Origin: Geobacter sp.
Lineage (GTDB): Bacteria; Desulfobacterota; Desulfuromonadia; Geobacterales; Geobacteraceae
NCBI GenBank assembly: GCA_003490025.1
Contig: DNJC01000115.1
Span: 1-64,000 of the forward strand
Length of the DNA: 64,000 nucleotides
Direction of reading: 5' to 3'
Positions 50,645 to 59,383 of this stretch are shown piece after piece. The notes below the pieces were generated by a model. The model saw only the letters and a program-made list of their open reading frames with translations, did not search any database and was not told the origin of the DNA. Position 1 is the first letter of the stretch, and every line of letters begins with the position of its first letter. Made by a program: the position numbers and the translations under genes.

Positions 50645-51949
50645 ATGTCACAATCGTCATCTAAAAAGGGCTGGCAGGTGGTCTTCGCCGGAACCGGAAT
50701 CAACCTGGCGCTCGGGGTACTGTATGCCTGGAGTATCTTCAAGGGCGCGATTAAGGCGTCGATCGAGAAGGGTGGCCCTGATGCCTTCCAGTGGAGCCTT
50801 AGCACGATCAACGACCCGTACGCAGTCTGCTGCCTCGCCTTCGCCTTCTCGATGATCATCGCCGGCAAGTGCCAGGACAAGATGGGCCCGGCAAAGACCG
50901 CCCTCATCGGCGGACTCCTGGTCGGCGCCGGTTTCTGCCTCATGGGCTACTCCAACAGCTACGCCGCCTGGGTCACCGGCTTCGGCGTCCTGGCCGGCTC
51001 CGGCTTCGGCTTCGGCTACTCCGCCGCCACCCCGCCGGCGCTTAAATGGTTCTCCTCCAAGAAAACCGGCCTCATCGCAGGCATCGTCGTCGCCGGTTTC
51101 GGCCTGGCGCCGGTATACATCGCGCCGCTCTCCAGCTACCTGCTGGGCGCCTACGGCATCCAGCAGTCCATGTACATCCTCGCTGCCGGTTTCGCCGTCG
51201 TCGTCTGCGGCCTCTCCTTCGCACTGGTGAACCCGCCCAAGGGGTATGTTCCGGTTGAGCCGGTCCTGAAGGGTGACGCAGCCAACGCTCCGGCCAAGAA
51301 GGCCGTACACGATGCGACGGTCGGTGAAATGCTCCGCTCTCCCAAGTTCTACATGCTCTGGACCACCTTCTTCATCGGCGCAGGCGCAGGACTCATGGTC
51401 ATCGGTTCCGTCGCCGGTCTCGCCAAGAAGAGCATGGGGCCCATGGCCTTCGTGGCAGTCGCCATCATGGCGATCGGCAACGCATCCGGCCGCGTCGTTG
51501 CCGGTGTCCTCTCCGACAAGATCGGTCGCCGCGCCACCCTGACCATCATGCTCTCCTTCCAGGCGATCCTCATGTTCGCAGCCGTCCCCGTCGTCGGCTC
51601 CGGCAGCGCGGTGCTCCTGGTACTTTTGGCATCCTTCATCGGCTTCAACTACGGCTCCAACCTGACCCTCTTCCCCTCCTTCGCCAAAGACTACTGGGGG
51701 TTCAAGAACTACGGCCTGAACTACGGCGCGCTGTTCAGCGCCTGGGGCGTCGGCGGTCTGGTCATGGGGCGCGTATCCGAGATGATGAACGCCCAGCCGG
51801 GCGGCCTGAACAAGTCCTTCATCCTGGCAGGTTCCTGCCTTGCCTTCGGCACCGTCCTCACCTTCTTCCTGCGTGAGAAGAAAGCGGTCACCGTCGAGGC
51901 AACCGAGACGGTCGGCGAGCAGGTGGCGGTCAAGGTCGCAGCTTCCTGA
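50645..51949 (+). CDS. MFS transporter, OFA (oxalate/formate antiporter-like) family
   Basis: 434 residues with 12 membrane spans. VVFAGTGINLALGVLYAWSIFKGAI at the N-terminus is the OFA-family opening. YSAATPPALKWFSSKKTGLIAGIVVAGFGLAP and GRVVAGVLSDKIGRRATLT are the conserved loop regions. ATG 50645 follows GGAGG. OFA members in anaerobes carry small carboxylates such as oxalate, formate or lactate; the substrate here is unknown. A terminator follows. Confidence 0.88.
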   Translation: MSQSSSKKGWQVVFAGTGINLALGVLYAWSIFKGAIKASIEKGGPDAFQWSLSTINDPYAVCCLAFAFSMIIAGKCQDKMGPAKTALIGGLLVGAGFCLMGYSNSYAAWVTGFGVLAGSGFGFGYSAATPPALKWFSSKKTGLIAGIVVAGFGLAPVYIAPLSSYLLGAYGIQQSMYILAAGFAVVVCGLSFALVNPPKGYVPVEPVLKGDAANAPAKKAVHDATVGEMLRSPKFYMLWTTFFIGAGAGLMVIGSVAGLAKKSMGPMAFVAVAIMAIGNASGRVVAGVLSDKIGRRATLTIMLSFQAILMFAAVPVVGSGSAVLLVLLASFIGFNYGSNLTLFPSFAKDYWGFKNYGLNYGALFSAWGVGGLVMGRVSEMMNAQPGGLNKSFILAGSCLAFGTVLTFFLREKKAVTVEATETVGEQVAVKVAAS

Positions 51950-51975
51950 GAGTCGCCACTGCGGTAGAGAAAAAG

Positions 51976-52007
51976 AGGGGGTCATGCATTTGCATGGCCC
52001 TTTTTTT
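51976..52007 (+). terminator. Rho-independent terminator after OFA transporter
   Basis: GGGTCATGCA and TGCATGGCCC form the stem, followed by seven T. Confidence 0.85.
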
Positions 52008-52059
52008 CATGATGATGGTATTATGTCGAACCCCAAGTCCCCTCTGAAAGGAATCTGCC

Positions 52060-53205
52060 ATGGATACTACCTATGTCACCATCATGCTGGTCGTCTTTAT
52101 CGTGCTGACAGGTCTCGCCATTGATGTCGGGTACATGTATGTCAGCGACGAGGACCTGCAGCATGCGGCGGAGACCTCGGCCCTGGCGGGAGCGCAGGCG
52201 ATAAAGCAGCGGGTGCTGTTCCAGGCGCAGAGCGATCCGGGAAAGATAGCGGAAGTGCTGGTCGATCCGGTGCAGAAGCAGCCCAGGGAAGCGGCGATCG
52301 AGGTCGCCTCCGGAAATCACAGCGCCTCCGCCCTGGTCAGCCTGGCCAACAGTAACGGCAATTCCTTGAGCGAAGACAACGACATAACGGTGGGATTCTG
52401 GAACATAAGCAGCCGCACCTACACCCCGGGTGCGACCCCTGTCAACGCGATGCAGGTAAGGACCAGGCGGACCGCGGAAAGCAGTTCGGTCGGCATGGGG
52501 AGCCTCGGGAGCTTCATGGCCAAGATCACCGGGACCGCCTCCTTCGGGTCGACCCCGGTCGCGACGGCAGCCCTCGTCCCCGGCACCCGCTCCAACATAG
52601 CCGTCTGCGCCGACGCCTGCGAGCCCGCCTGCAGCTATCCCCAGATCTGCAGCATCAACGAGAGAAGGATGAGCCATCTCCCCTGGGCCCCGGGCAACTG
52701 GCGCGGCGACCGCTACGTTTACACCTCGCTGCTGCACCCGGTGACCCTGACCAACACCATGTCGGACCTGGTGTGCCAGGAAATGCCGGTGCAGGAGGTC
52801 TGCGGCTTGCCGATCTTCACCTCCAGCGGCAAGGACGACACCATCTTGCGCGACATGAAGGCGATGATGTACGACCCCAAGGTGGACCGGTCCAACAAGG
52901 AGTACGATCAAAAAGGGAGGCTCCTCGGTTGGTGGGTGATCGTCCCGGTGACCGACTGCCGGACCGTCCCCGCGGCGGAGGTTCCCGAGCAGCGGGTGGT
53001 GACCAGGTATTCGCTGGTAAGGATCAGCCGGATCTGCGCCGCCGGTCCCGCGGGTTGCAGCCAGTCCGCCTCTGCCACCGAACTCCCCGCCGTCCCCTGC
53101 AGCACCGGCGGCGACGGGCTGTACATCGACCGGATCTCCTGTGTCGGTTGTGACAGCCGGTCGAAGATGATGCTCCCGGGGCTGCGCCCCGTGCTGGTGG
53201 ATTAG
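52060..53205 (+). CDS. TadG/TadE-like pilus-associated protein
   Basis: 381 residues. The N-terminus MDTTYVTIMLVVFIVLTGLAIDVGYMYVSDEDLQHAAETSALAGAQAI is the Tad-type anchor: one membrane span followed by the conserved D(V/A)GxxxxxxxxLQxAADAAALAGA pattern. The rest is likely extracytoplasmic with a Cys-rich segment (CADACEPACSYPQIC near 184-199). Other Tad pilus genes are not in the window. It may be a minor pilin-like or secretion protein. Confidence 0.72.
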   Translation: MDTTYVTIMLVVFIVLTGLAIDVGYMYVSDEDLQHAAETSALAGAQAIKQRVLFQAQSDPGKIAEVLVDPVQKQPREAAIEVASGNHSASALVSLANSNGNSLSEDNDITVGFWNISSRTYTPGATPVNAMQVRTRRTAESSSVGMGSLGSFMAKITGTASFGSTPVATAALVPGTRSNIAVCADACEPACSYPQICSINERRMSHLPWAPGNWRGDRYVYTSLLHPVTLTNTMSDLVCQEMPVQEVCGLPIFTSSGKDDTILRDMKAMMYDPKVDRSNKEYDQKGRLLGWWVIVPVTDCRTVPAAEVPEQRVVTRYSLVRISRICAAGPAGCSQSASATELPAVPCSTGGDGLYIDRISCVGCDSRSKMMLPGLRPVLVD

Positions 53206-53282
53206 CGGCTGGAGCCGCAGCGGTGCGGCGGCGCTACAGGCGACGCGCCAGCCTGGGATGTTTCCAGCGTAAGGAGAGCGCC

Positions 53283-53666
53283 ATGCAACGATGCCGGGAA
53301 GTGCCCCCCGACGAATTACAAAAGGCCATCGACGAGTTTAACAGCGGAGACTGGTTCGAATGCCACGAGACGCTGGAGGAACTCTGGGTCGGAGAGAAGG
53401 GGGAGCTGCGGGACTTCTACCAGGGGGTGCTGCAGATCGCCGTGGCGCTGCATCACTGGCGAAACGGCAACTTCAAGGGCGCGGCTACCCTACTAAAGGG
53501 GGGGAGCGACTGCCTGCGGAGGGTTTCGCAGCCGTGCCAGGGGGTGGACGTGGCGCGCCTGCTCGCGGAGACCGGCCTGTTCCGGGAAGAGCTTCTCGCA
53601 GCCGGCGAGGAGCGGATGTCGGAAGTGGCCGGCGGCCTGGTGCCGAAACTGCACCGAAATGCATGA
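53283..53666 (+). CDS. DUF309-family protein
   Basis: 127 residues. EFNSGDWFECHETLEELWVGEKGELRDFYQGVLQIAVALHHWRNGNFKGA contains the diagnostic FNxGxxFExHExLExxW motif of DUF309. The family is a small helical bundle with conserved His and Glu, perhaps a metal site. Function is unknown. It ends at a shared bidirectional terminator. Confidence 0.85.
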   Translation: MQRCREVPPDELQKAIDEFNSGDWFECHETLEELWVGEKGELRDFYQGVLQIAVALHHWRNGNFKGAATLLKGGSDCLRRVSQPCQGVDVARLLAETGLFREELLAAGEERMSEVAGGLVPKLHRNA

Positions 53667-53690
53667 GAACCGACGCGTTTTGAAACGGTA

Positions 53691-53727
53691 AAAGCCGCCC
53701 CCCGGCGAAGGGAGGCGGCTTTTTTTA
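53691..53727. terminator. Bidirectional terminator between convergent genes
   Basis: AAAGCCGCC and GGCGGCTTT pair with T-runs on both strands. It serves the DUF309 gene and the convergent carbonic anhydrase gene. Confidence 0.85.
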
Positions 53728-53733
53728 TTGCCG

Positions 53734-54426
53734 CTACTTCAGGAGGGTCACCTTCCCGTCGTCCAGGTCGTACTTCGCGGCGACGATCTTGATCTTTCCT
53801 TCCTTCAGCTCTTCTGCGAGGATCTTGGATTTCTTGGTCAGGCCGGCTGCGACTGCCTTGGCATTGACGTCGACTGCACATTCGACGAGTTCCTCGGTGG
53901 TTTTACCCTTGCAGTCGCTCTTGGCCTTCTTCACGGCGGGCTGGATGGCGGTGACTATGGCGCCGATATTCCCTTCCGGCTTCCCTTTGCTGTTGACGGT
54001 GGCGGTGACCGCGCCGCAGCGCTCGTGGCCCAGCACCATGATGAGCGGCGAGCCGAGGTGTTCGGCCGCGTACTCGACGCTCCCCAGCACGATCGGGTCG
54101 GTGACGTTGCCGGCCACGCGGATCACGAAGATCTCACCAAGTGCCTGGTCGAAGATGATCTCCGGCGGGACGCGGGAATCGGAGCAGGAGAGGATGATGG
54201 CGTAAGGGTGCTGGGTCTTTGCCAGCTTGCCGCGTGCCGTCGCATCGCAAAGCGCCCCGGCGGTCATCTTGCTCTCCATGTAACGGGTGTTGCCGTCCAT
54301 CAGTTTCTTCAGTGCCTCGTCGGCGCTGATCCCCGCGCCGGCGCCCGACGCGAAGGCGATGCCGACCGTGGCGGTGACCGCCGTTGCCAGCATCGCGATT
54401 CTGCCCGCAATCTTGCTGCATTTCAT
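53734..54426 (-). CDS. Secreted beta-class carbonic anhydrase
   Basis: 230 residues from ATG 54426 (RBS AAAGGAGG). A signal peptide (about 1-32) shows that the enzyme is exported. Zinc ligands are C81 (in SCSDSRVP, with D83 and R85), H134 and C137 (GHERCGAV). The length and motifs match a typical beta-CA core. It interconverts CO2 and bicarbonate, here in the periplasm. A perfect 18-bp palindrome lies just upstream. Confidence 0.92.
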   Translation of the reverse strand: MKCSKIAGRIAMLATAVTATVGIAFASGAGAGISADEALKKLMDGNTRYMESKMTAGALCDATARGKLAKTQHPYAIILSCSDSRVPPEIIFDQALGEIFVIRVAGNVTDPIVLGSVEYAAEHLGSPLIMVLGHERCGAVTATVNSKGKPEGNIGAIVTAIQPAVKKAKSDCKGKTTEELVECAVDVNAKAVAAGLTKKSKILAEELKEGKIKIVAAKYDLDDGKVTLLK

Positions 54427-54467
54427 AACTGTTCCTCCTTTGGTTTGATCATCACAAAACAGCCGGC

Positions 54468-54485
54468 CCATTTTACATAAAATGG
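54468..54485. promoter_or_regulatory. 18-bp palindrome upstream of carbonic anhydrase
   Basis: CCATTTTACATAAAATGG is a perfect inverted repeat (8-bp arms, 2-bp centre), about 40 bp before the start codon. It could be an operator overlapping the promoter. The rest of the gap to 54748 shows no gene. Confidence 0.5.
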
Positions 54486-54748
54486 CGGATTATTCCAGAT
54501 TAATATGCCGAGGGGAGGTTGCCGGGCGCACAGGGGCGGGACGCTGTTGCCGAGGGATCCCTGCCGGTAGAGAAAAATGCCGGGAAATCAGGTACCTGAT
54601 GTCTCCTCTGGCTCGGTCCTGGCCCGCGAGTCACGCCCGTTGTTCATGTTTTTAATCGTGGCAGCCGAGCTGCCGTGTTGACAGCCGATGAGAGTTCGGG
54701 CACATTAGGTAGGCGGAAAATCTAGCAGGATAAACGGAGTTTCAAGGC

Positions 54749-54907
54749 ATGTTCTGGCTTAAATTAGTGGCAGTCGCAGTACTTATTACCGTCGGCATTT
54801 TCGTCATCGCATTCCTGGAAGAAAAACTGGTGAGCGGCCCGCGCAGACGGGAACTGCAGGCCAAAGCCCGCGAGAAGCTCGCCGGGAACAAGAGAAAGGA
54901 ACAGTAA
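54749..54907 (+). CDS. Small single-span membrane protein (52 aa)
   Basis: The N-terminal span FWLKLVAVAVLITVGIFVIAF is followed by a charged, helical tail (EEKLVSGPRRREL, AREKLAGNKRKE). ATG 54749 is preceded by CAAGG. The sequence is a plausible small membrane protein, but no family is recognised. Confidence 0.5.
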   Translation: MFWLKLVAVAVLITVGIFVIAFLEEKLVSGPRRRELQAKAREKLAGNKRKEQ

Positions 54908-55415
54908 TAGACAATACCGTCACTGGTCGCCGCCAAGTTGAAGGCGGCGGCCGTGGTGCTTTGCCAGAACTGTCAGCTTTCATATCCAGCTTCGGAATCA
55001 CCCCGGATTGCCTCCTGTAGCACCCCCAGTGTAAGCCCAAGCAGCACGCCAAGTAGTACCTCTCTGTACAAGAAAATTGCTGCACCTGCACAAACAATAG
55101 GCTTTGCTGCCTCATTTTTGTTTACCCCTGATTGGTTGCAGATACCATCGTAAACATTAAGTTGTTGCATTTACAGCTGCTTTTTGTGTTGGACGAGGAT
55201 CTGGCATGCCTCCTGCTATGTCAAGGCGCAAAGGACGCGAAGCACAACGCAGTGCACGTGGCCGGCGAAGACAGGCAAAGGCGCCTCTCCACATGGATAG
55301 AGACGCCTTTTTTTCGATGAAATACAGGAAAGGGGGAGGTTCAGTAATAAAGGCAGACGTTGAAGGCAGTTCAACTCAATAAAACCACACCACCACATTA
55401 CAAAGGAGTAAGGAC
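54908..55415. other. 508-bp intergenic region with terminator
   Basis: No convincing gene. A short hydrophobic minus-strand frame at 54973-55170 lacks a ribosome site. A terminator lies at 55277-55314. The last 100 bp precede the outer-membrane barrel gene and contain AAGGAG at 55403. Confidence 0.5.
55277..55314 (+). terminator. Rho-independent terminator of an unidentified transcript
   Basis: AAAGGCGCCTCT pairs with AGAGACGCCTTT (one mismatch) followed by T-run. It lies 370 bp after the nearest plus-strand gene, which hints at a small RNA or missed small gene upstream. Confidence 0.75.
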
Positions 55416-56153
55416 ATGAAAAGAATGACCAAAAGTTTCATCATGGCAACGGCGCTGACCATCGCAACAACCGGTATCGCAATGGCGACCCCTTCGACCC
55501 AGATCTGGATCCCTTCCACCGATGTGCAGGCATACAAGACCCTGCACCTGGGTATCGACAACTATACCCGCACCTCTTCCAACGGCAGCGGCATCCGCCC
55601 CAACGCCTACGACCTGGGTCTTACCGCAGGCGTCCTTCCCTTCGAGAAGGTCCAGGCAGAGGTGGGTGTGGACTACATGACCTACGGTTCGGATGCCATG
55701 GACGGCAGCCCGATCTACTTCAACGGGAAAGTGGCGACGCCTGAAGGGTCGCTGTTCACGATGTCGCCCGCACTCGCGGTTGGCGGTTACGGCTTCGGGA
55801 CCAAGTCCGACTTCACCGACCTGAACATCGTTTACGGGCTTGTCGCAGAGACCGTGCCGGTCGTTGGGCGCTTCTCTGCCGGCTACTACAAGGGCAATGA
55901 CAAGGCGCTGCTCAGCACCGACGACCACGGCGTCCTTCTCTCCTGGGACAGGACCCTCAGCGAGATCTCCGACAAGCTCTGGCTCGGTGTTGACTACCAG
56001 GGTGGCGACAACGCCGTGGGCGCCTTCAGCTTCGGCGCCTCCTGGGCCTTTGCCAAGAACGTTTCCGTGATCTTCGGCTACGACATCTACAACGACAAGG
56101 CGCTTGCCGGCGAGAACACCTTCACCACCCAGCTCGACATCAACTTCCCGTAG
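55416..56153 (+). CDS. Outer-membrane beta-barrel protein (YfaZ-like)
   Basis: 245 residues. A signal peptide (about 1-24) precedes alternating hydrophobic/polar strands such as TLHLGIDNYTRTSS, VQAEVGVDYMTYG, FSAGYYKGNDK and SVIFGYDIYNDK. The C-terminal residues TTQLDINFP end in a hydrophobic-Phe-Pro pattern typical of outer-membrane barrels. From memory it resembles YfaZ-type proteins. Function unknown. Confidence 0.7.
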   Translation: MKRMTKSFIMATALTIATTGIAMATPSTQIWIPSTDVQAYKTLHLGIDNYTRTSSNGSGIRPNAYDLGLTAGVLPFEKVQAEVGVDYMTYGSDAMDGSPIYFNGKVATPEGSLFTMSPALAVGGYGFGTKSDFTDLNIVYGLVAETVPVVGRFSAGYYKGNDKALLSTDDHGVLLSWDRTLSEISDKLWLGVDYQGGDNAVGAFSFGASWAFAKNVSVIFGYDIYNDKALAGENTFTTQLDINFP

Positions 56154-56322
56154 CTGAAACGCCGACCATCACCCGCACTTTCCCCCTGCCTGGACAGGAG
56201 GGGGAGGGTGTCAGGTGTGGGGCGGGACGATGACGGCAGGACCTGCATGACGGGGCGGGAAAAGTTTGAACAAAAGAGTTGACTCCGCTGCGAGCCCTGT
56301 GGTACAAGTTGGGACTCGATGA

Positions 56323-56399
<77 letters not shown>

Positions 56400-56408
56400 A
56401 AACACAAC

Positions 56409-56443
56409 AAGGCACTTGGCTTACACAGCTGGGTGCCTTTTTT
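56409..56443 (+). terminator. Terminator after tRNA-fMet
   Basis: AAGGCAC pairs with GTGCCTT, followed by TTTT. Confidence 0.8.
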
Positions 56444-56461
56444 GTTGATCTTCATTCAATC

Positions 56462-57231
56462 CGGGACAGATTTATTTATTGCTAATGAAATTCTGGTGTG
56501 TAATAAAGACTGCATGCCTCGCACCGGTCGCATCGTCATTCCCAACTGCCCCCACCACATCGTCCATCGTGGACATAATCGGAATCCTCTTTTCATTTCC
56601 GATGACGACTATCACTATTACCTCAAAAACCTTGTCGACTTAAAAAACGAGCTTAATTGCCACGTCTATTCCTATTGCCTGATGACAAACCATGTTCATC
56701 TCATAATAGATCCAGGAGAACATATCGATGCACTGGCGATCCTGTTAAAGAAAGTCGCTGCACGTCAGACCCGGTATGTCAACACTCTGGAGAAGAGAAC
56801 CGGCACGATCTGGGAGGGGCGATATCATTCCAGCCCTATCTGCAAAGATAGTTACCTGTTAGCGTGCTGCAGATACATCGAGATGAATCCTGTTAGAGCC
56901 AGAATGGTGACGGAACCGTCTGGATATCGTTGGTCAAGTTATCGGGAAAAGACAGAAGGGCGGGCAGAGGTAATAGATCCCGATCCGGGATACCTTTCTC
57001 TTGGTGCAGACGAGACAGCAAGACGTAAATCTTATCGGGAGTGGGTATTATCGTCGGTCCCAGAAGGCGAGTGGGAACGAATACATCAGGCGGCACAGCG
57101 GGGCTATCTGACCGGCGGTGAAGAATTCCAGCAAGTAGTGGCGGAGCGGTTAGGTATCCGTTTAGATTACAAGAACCCTGGTAGGCCACGGAAACGCTAA
57201 TAGTTCATTAGTAGAAAATAAATCTGTCCCG
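56462..57231 (+). mobile_element. RAYT element bounded by inverted CGGGACAGATTTATTT repeats
   Basis: CGGGACAGATTTATT starts at 56462, and its reverse complement AATAAATCTGTCCCG ends at 57231. The transposase gene fills the space between. It lies within 65 bp of tRNA-fMet. Confidence 0.75.
56514..57200 (+). CDS. REP-associated tyrosine transposase (RAYT, Y1 family)
   Basis: About 228 residues from ATG 56514. MPRTGRIVIPNCPHHIVHRGHNRNPLF is the typical RAYT start, YSYCLMTNHVHLIIDP contains the HxH metal motif, and IWEGRYHSSPICKDSYLLACCRYIEMNPVRA includes the expected catalytic-tyrosine helix. It looks intact. Such enzymes act on single-strand hairpins next to REP sequences. Inverted copies of CGGGACAGATTTATTT bound the gene. 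Confidence 0.88.
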   Translation: MPRTGRIVIPNCPHHIVHRGHNRNPLFISDDDYHYYLKNLVDLKNELNCHVYSYCLMTNHVHLIIDPGEHIDALAILLKKVAARQTRYVNTLEKRTGTIWEGRYHSSPICKDSYLLACCRYIEMNPVRARMVTEPSGYRWSSYREKTEGRAEVIDPDPGYLSLGADETARRKSYREWVLSSVPEGEWERIHQAAQRGYLTGGEEFQQVVAERLGIRLDYKNPGRPRKR

Positions 57232-57359
57232 CGCGCAGTCCCGCGCGCAGTCCTGCCCCCCAGAGTCCGCCCCCGGGGGAGCGCCCACCGTTCCTCCAGA
57301 ATACCTGCATGTGCATCCCGTTAACCTCTAAGCCAGGGGTATGACGTCTGGACTTCCTG

Positions 57360-57371
57360 TGACATATGTCA
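57360..57371. promoter_or_regulatory. TGAC-N4-GTCA palindrome upstream of kinase gene
   Basis: TGACATATGTCA is a perfect palindrome with the same TGAC-N4-GTCA spacing as the site at 57427. A GGTATGACGTC half-site lies at 57338. These may be extra enhancer sites for the NtrC-type regulator. Confidence 0.45.
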
Positions 57372-57426
57372 TTGTGGCGTATCCGTGCGAAATGGGGTGG
57401 CTATTTCGTCAAAACCGCCGCATTCG

Positions 57427-57440
57427 ATGACGATCGTCAT
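57427..57440. promoter_or_regulatory. Predicted enhancer site of the NtrC-type regulator
   Basis: ATGACGATCGTCAT is a perfect palindrome, followed by ACC. It lies about 80 bp upstream of the -24 element at 57508. The near-identical ATGACGAACGTCAT is upstream of the prpF-TRAP operon. Confidence 0.7.
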
Positions 57441-57507
57441 ACCCTCTCTTCTCGGCGGGGCTTTGCGAAAACGTGTTTTATTGTGGGAATACAAAGAACT
57501 GGACCTA

Positions 57508-57523
57508 TGGCACCCACCTTGCT
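57508..57523 (+). promoter_or_regulatory. Sigma-54 promoter of the two-component operon
   Basis: TGGCAC-CCACC-TTGCT matches the -24/-12 consensus perfectly, with GG and GC ten bases apart. Transcription should begin near 57535, about 127 nt before the start codon. Confidence 0.85.
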
Positions 57524-57661
57524 ACTATTTCTCATGATAGAGGAGCCCCGGTCGCCATTTCCTTGGCCAGATGGTGCTTCTTTTGGGTCTCGCGCAAGAA
57601 GAAATCATGGAATCGGCTGGAAACGGAATTTTGCCCATGGTAAGGGGGGCAGGAGAGCGGC

Positions 57662-59371
57662 ATGTTGAAGCGAATTTGCACTACCGTCATCGCTGTTTGC
57701 CTCTGCCTGGCGTCTGCCCATACGGGACACGGTTTCGCCGGAAAAGAGACCGTTATCGTTGGCGGTAACCATAATTATCCCCCCTACGAGTTCATCGACG
57801 ACAAAGGCCAACCTGCCGGGCTGACGGTCGACCTGATCCGCGCCATCGGCGACGTGATGGGGATGAACGTGGCGATCAAGCTGGGCGAGTGGGGCAAGAT
57901 CCGCGGGGAGTTGATGGCCGGCACCATCGACATGACCCTGGGTATAAACCAGACCCCGGAGAGGGACAAGGTTTTCGACTACTCGTCTCCGACCACCGTT
58001 GTGCAGCACGCCATCTTCGCCCGGAAGGGCTCTCCCAAGGTAAAGTCCCTGGAGGAATTGAGCGGCAAAAGGGTCGTGGTGAACCGCGGCGGGATCATGC
58101 ACGATTACCTTTCAAATCTCGGCTTCGACAAGGACCTGATCCTGACCGACAGCCCCGCCGAATCCTTCCGCCTCCTGGCTTCCGGCGAGTACGACTACGC
58201 CGTCTACGCCCTTCTTCCCGGTATGTACATCATCAAGGAAAACAAACTGACCAACTTGGCTCCCATCGTGAAGAACGCTGCCTCGTTCAACTACTCCTTC
58301 GCGGTGAAGGACGGGAATCGCGAGTTGCAGGCGCGTCTGAACGAGGGATTGGCAATCATCCAGAAGACCGGGCAGTACCAGGAAATCTACGAAAAATGGC
58401 TGGGCGTGCTGGAGCCGACGCGGGTGGCAGCGGCCAAGGTCCTGAGATTCGCGACGATGACCCTGGTGCCGCTCATGCTGCTTCTAGCCGGAACGGTGGT
58501 CTGGTCGCGCACCCTGCAGAAAAAAGTCGCCCTGCGTACCGTGGAACTGGCGCAGGAGGTGGCCGAAAAAGAGAAGGCTATGGAGGAATTGCGACTGCAG
58601 CAGGACAAGCTGGTGCAGGCCGACAAAATGACCTCCCTGGGCATACTGGTCTCCGGGGTCGCCCATGAGATCAACAACCCCAACGCGCTCATCCTTCTGA
58701 GCATGCCGATCCTGAAGCAGTCGCAGGCCGCCATCGACCGGGCCCTGGACGAGTACTGCCGCGAGCACGGCGATTTCATGTGCGGCAACCTCCCCTACTC
58801 GCGAATGCGGGCCAAAATCCCCGCCATGCTAGGGGAGATTCACGATGGATCCAAGCGGATCAAACGGATTGTGGACGACCTGAAGGATTTCGCCCGGCAA
58901 AATGACGCCGCCAAGATGGAACCGTTCGACATCAACCAAGTGGCACAGGCTGCCATCCGGCTGGTGGACAGCTCCATCCGCAAGGCCACGCACCATTTCC
59001 ACGGCACCTACGCAGAGAATCTCCCCGAGGTGAGGGGAAACGCCCAGCGAATCGAGCAAGTGGTGGTCAACCTCATCATCAACGCCTGCCAGGCCCTTCC
59101 CAACAAGGAGCGGGGGGTCTTCATCTCCACCTGCGCCGACCCGGAAAACGGGAATGTGATGCTCCAGGTCCGGGACGAAGGGAGCGGCATCGCACCGGAG
59201 CACCTGTCGCACGTAACCGACCCCTTCTTCACCACCAAGCGGGAGACCGGGGGGACGGGACTCGGGCTGTCGGTATCGGCCGGAATCGTGAAGGAGCATG
59301 GCGGCGCGCTGGCACTGAAATCGACCCCCGGGGAGGGGACCACCGTTTCGCTGATCCTCCCTGCCGCATAG
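57662..59371 (+). CDS. Sensor histidine kinase with periplasmic solute-binding (SBP3) domain
   Basis: 569 residues. A signal-like N-terminal segment precedes a periplasmic type-3 solute-binding domain (about 28-255; NHNYPPYEFIDDKGQPAGLTVDLIRAIGD, INQTPERDKVFDYSSP). A membrane span lies near 262-280, then a short coil. The HisKA region has VSGVAHEINNPNAL with phospho-His 335, and the HATPase domain has NLIINACQALPNK and TGGTGLGLSVSAGIVKEHGG. It probably senses a carboxylate or amino-acid-like ligand directly. The partner regulator starts 12 nt downstream. Confidence 0.92.
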   Translation: MLKRICTTVIAVCLCLASAHTGHGFAGKETVIVGGNHNYPPYEFIDDKGQPAGLTVDLIRAIGDVMGMNVAIKLGEWGKIRGELMAGTIDMTLGINQTPERDKVFDYSSPTTVVQHAIFARKGSPKVKSLEELSGKRVVVNRGGIMHDYLSNLGFDKDLILTDSPAESFRLLASGEYDYAVYALLPGMYIIKENKLTNLAPIVKNAASFNYSFAVKDGNRELQARLNEGLAIIQKTGQYQEIYEKWLGVLEPTRVAAAKVLRFATMTLVPLMLLLAGTVVWSRTLQKKVALRTVELAQEVAEKEKAMEELRLQQDKLVQADKMTSLGILVSGVAHEINNPNALILLSMPILKQSQAAIDRALDEYCREHGDFMCGNLPYSRMRAKIPAMLGEIHDGSKRIKRIVDDLKDFARQNDAAKMEPFDINQVAQAAIRLVDSSIRKATHHFHGTYAENLPEVRGNAQRIEQVVVNLIINACQALPNKERGVFISTCADPENGNVMLQVRDEGSGIAPEHLSHVTDPFFTTKRETGGTGLGLSVSAGIVKEHGGALALKSTPGEGTTVSLILPAA

Positions 59372-59383
59372 GAGAAAAGACCG

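Noticed and set aside
54973..55170. Hydrophobic 65-codon minus-strand frame
   Set aside because: It has a plausible membrane stretch but no ribosome site or neighbours that support it.
57366..57668. 100-codon plus-strand frame upstream of the kinase
   Set aside because: It spans the sigma-54 promoter and enhancer site, lacks a ribosome site and shows no domain.
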